A stretch of DNA of 64,000 bases from JAPLJC01 sp963697965. GTDB lineage: Bacteria > Desulfobacterota > Desulfobaccia > Desulfobaccales > 0-14-0-80-60-11. The stretch is taken from NCBI GenBank assembly GCA_963697965.1, contig OY969108.1:868001-932000 (forward strand). Reading direction: 5' to 3'. The notes below the pieces were generated by a model. It did no database searches, was not told the DNA's origin, and worked only from the letters and a program-made list of their open reading frames with translations. Below, in pieces: positions 63,106-64,000 of the stretch; within the stretch, counting starts at the first letter, position 1, and each line of letters begins with the position of its first letter. Made by a program: the position numbers and the translations under genes.

Positions 63106-64000
63106 ATGAGTCGCGAGCTTTATGACACCGTCGTCATCGGCGGCGGCCCAGCCGGGGCGGCGGCGGCCATCTATGCCGCCCGCAAGAAGCTGAAGACCCT
63201 GGTGGTCACTGAAGAATTCGGCGGACAGTCCCTGGTTTCCGGGAACATTGAGAATTGGGTCGGGGAAATCTCCATAACCGGCAAGGAGTTGGCCGAAAAG
63301 TTGGAGAGACACGTCCGGGCTCAAAAAGAGGTGGAGATCCAAACCCCGGAAAGGGTCACCACGGTTCTGGAAGGGCCGGATTGCACCTATGAGGTGCGCA
63401 CGGATAAAGGCGGCCGCTACTGGTCCAAGACCGTGATTGTCGCCTCCGGCGGCCGGCGCCGGCGTCTCCAGGTTCCCGGGGAGGACCGCTTTGAGGGGAG
63501 AGGGGTAGCCTATTGTTCCACCTGCGATGCCCCATTTTTCCAAGGTCTGGAGGTTGCCGTGGTGGGGGGCGGCAATACCGCCCTGGAATCGGTAATCGAT
63601 TTGCTTTCCTATGCCGCTAAGGTCCATCTTCTCGTCCGCGGCGACCAACTGAAAGGCGACCCGGTCATCCAGGAGAAGATCGCGGCCTCCCCCAAGTTGA
63701 ACCTGCTCAAGAACATCGAGGTCCAGGAAATCCTGGGCGATCAGGCTGTCAGCGGTTTGCGCTACCTGGACCACAATGACGGGGCGGTGAAGGAGTTGCC
63801 GGTACAGGGGGTCTTGGTGTCCATCGGTTCGGTGCCCAACTCGGATTTTATCAAGACCCTGGTGGACACCAACCAGGCCGGGGAAATTCTGGTGGATCAC
63901 CGCACCAGCCAGACTTCCAAGTGGGGTATCTTCGCGGCGGGCGACGTGACCAGCGATCCCTATAAACAGAATAACATCTCGGCAGGCAACGCCGTCAAGG
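63106..64000 (+). CDS. Thioredoxin reductase / AhpF-like pyridine nucleotide-disulfide oxidoreductase, cut by right edge
   Basis: 298 residues are visible. FAD motif TVVIGGGPAGAAAAIYAARKKL at the N-terminus, EEFGGQSL, redox-active pair C137-S-T-C140 (VAYCSTCDAPFF), NAD(P) motif VAVVGGGNTALESVIDLLS, and the second FAD motif GIFAAGDVTSDPYKQNNISAGNA at the right edge. The HRRxxxR NADPH signature of TrxB is absent (VHLLVRGDQLKGD), so NADH, as in AhpF, or a ferredoxin-type donor is likely. ATG 63106 has a very strong AAGGAGGAG site. It may supply electrons to a thioredoxin or peroxiredoxin outside the window. Confidence 0.88.
   Translation, partial: MSRELYDTVVIGGGPAGAAAAIYAARKKLKTLVVTEEFGGQSLVSGNIENWVGEISITGKELAEKLERHVRAQKEVEIQTPERVTTVLEGPDCTYEVRTDKGGRYWSKTVIVASGGRRRRLQVPGEDRFEGRGVAYCSTCDAPFFQGLEVAVVGGGNTALESVIDLLSYAAKVHLLVRGDQLKGDPVIQEKIAASPKLNLLKNIEVQEILGDQAVSGLRYLDHNDGAVKELPVQGVLVSIGSVPNSDFIKTLVDTNQAGEILVDHRTSQTSKWGIFAAGDVTSDPYKQNNISAGNAVK

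Noticed and set aside
62983..63900. Minus-strand open frame at the right end
   Set aside because: It lies opposite the thioredoxin-reductase-like gene, which has FAD and redox motifs and a strong ribosome site.
1..64000. CRISPR arrays, rRNA genes, intact insertion sequences
   Set aside because: I looked for regularly spaced repeats, rRNA core sequences and transposase motifs and found none; only the two-copy fold-back repeat, REP-like hairpins and integrase tails are present.

Overview
The window is a GC-rich stretch (roughly 60-65% G+C by eye) from a Gram-negative bacterium with an outer membrane: LolA, a tripartite RND pump with its outer-membrane channel, a YbgF/CpoB-type protein and several lipoproteins are present. 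Gene content and order (a complete 14-subunit complex I with nuoB-C-D fused, a LutB/LutC-type protein, a CheB-CheR-PAS sensor, NamZ/DUF1343) suggest a Desulfobacterota-like (former Deltaproteobacteria) anaerobe. That placement is inference; there is no rRNA or other marker here.

Layout. 1-3178 (minus): a human-type transketolase running off the left edge, two DUF2231 membrane proteins (one with a cytochrome b5-like domain) and a UbiA-family prenyltransferase. 3538-20087 (plus): complex I, nuoA, nuoBCD, E, F, G, H, I, J, K, L, M, N, interrupted by a SAM methyltransferase between H and I and an aldo/keto reductase between M and N. 20169-22760: an eboD/eboE pair, then a dispersed repeat. 23029-35932: a small secreted protein, a TIGR00725 protein, a PlsB-like acyltransferase, TatC, a broken polysaccharide deacetylase, an M24 peptidase, a LutB-LutC fusion, a membrane protein, a PpiD-like chaperone and a CpoB-like lipoprotein. 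36292-39801: a tRNA-Val(CAC) with two accreted integration relics, each bounded by the tRNA 3' end and carrying the tail of a tyrosine integrase; cargo is a GT-C-like membrane protein and a DUF4160/DUF2442 pair. 39874-43628: a broken CheB-CheR-PAS-kinase gene. 43900-48865: a glycine-zipper lipoprotein, an XRE/nucleotidyltransferase pair under a palindromic operator, lolA, nadA and a flavoprotein. 49371-58471: an MdtABC-like RND pump plus a NodT-type outer-membrane factor. 58632-62312: a serine-hydrolase/NamZ (exo-N-acetylmuramidase) fusion divergent from a sugar-kinase-like gene. 62416-64000: a lipoprotein and a thioredoxin-reductase/AhpF-like flavoprotein running off the right edge.

A recurrent oddity is the single-base frameshift. 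Transketolase, nuoBCD, the PlsB-like gene and the CheB-CheR sensor each become continuous if one extra A is removed from an AGAA(T/C)G context; three of the four share the same octamer. This looks more like a systematic consensus error, possibly next to modified bases, than four independent gene deaths, but it needs raw reads to settle.

Best candidates for new biology: the methyltransferase embedded in the complex I operon together with a NuoF whose NADH pocket departs from consensus; eboD/eboE alone behind nuoN; the NamZ fusion paired with an anomeric-kinase-like protein; and the XRE/nucleotidyltransferase unit with its perfect operator palindrome.
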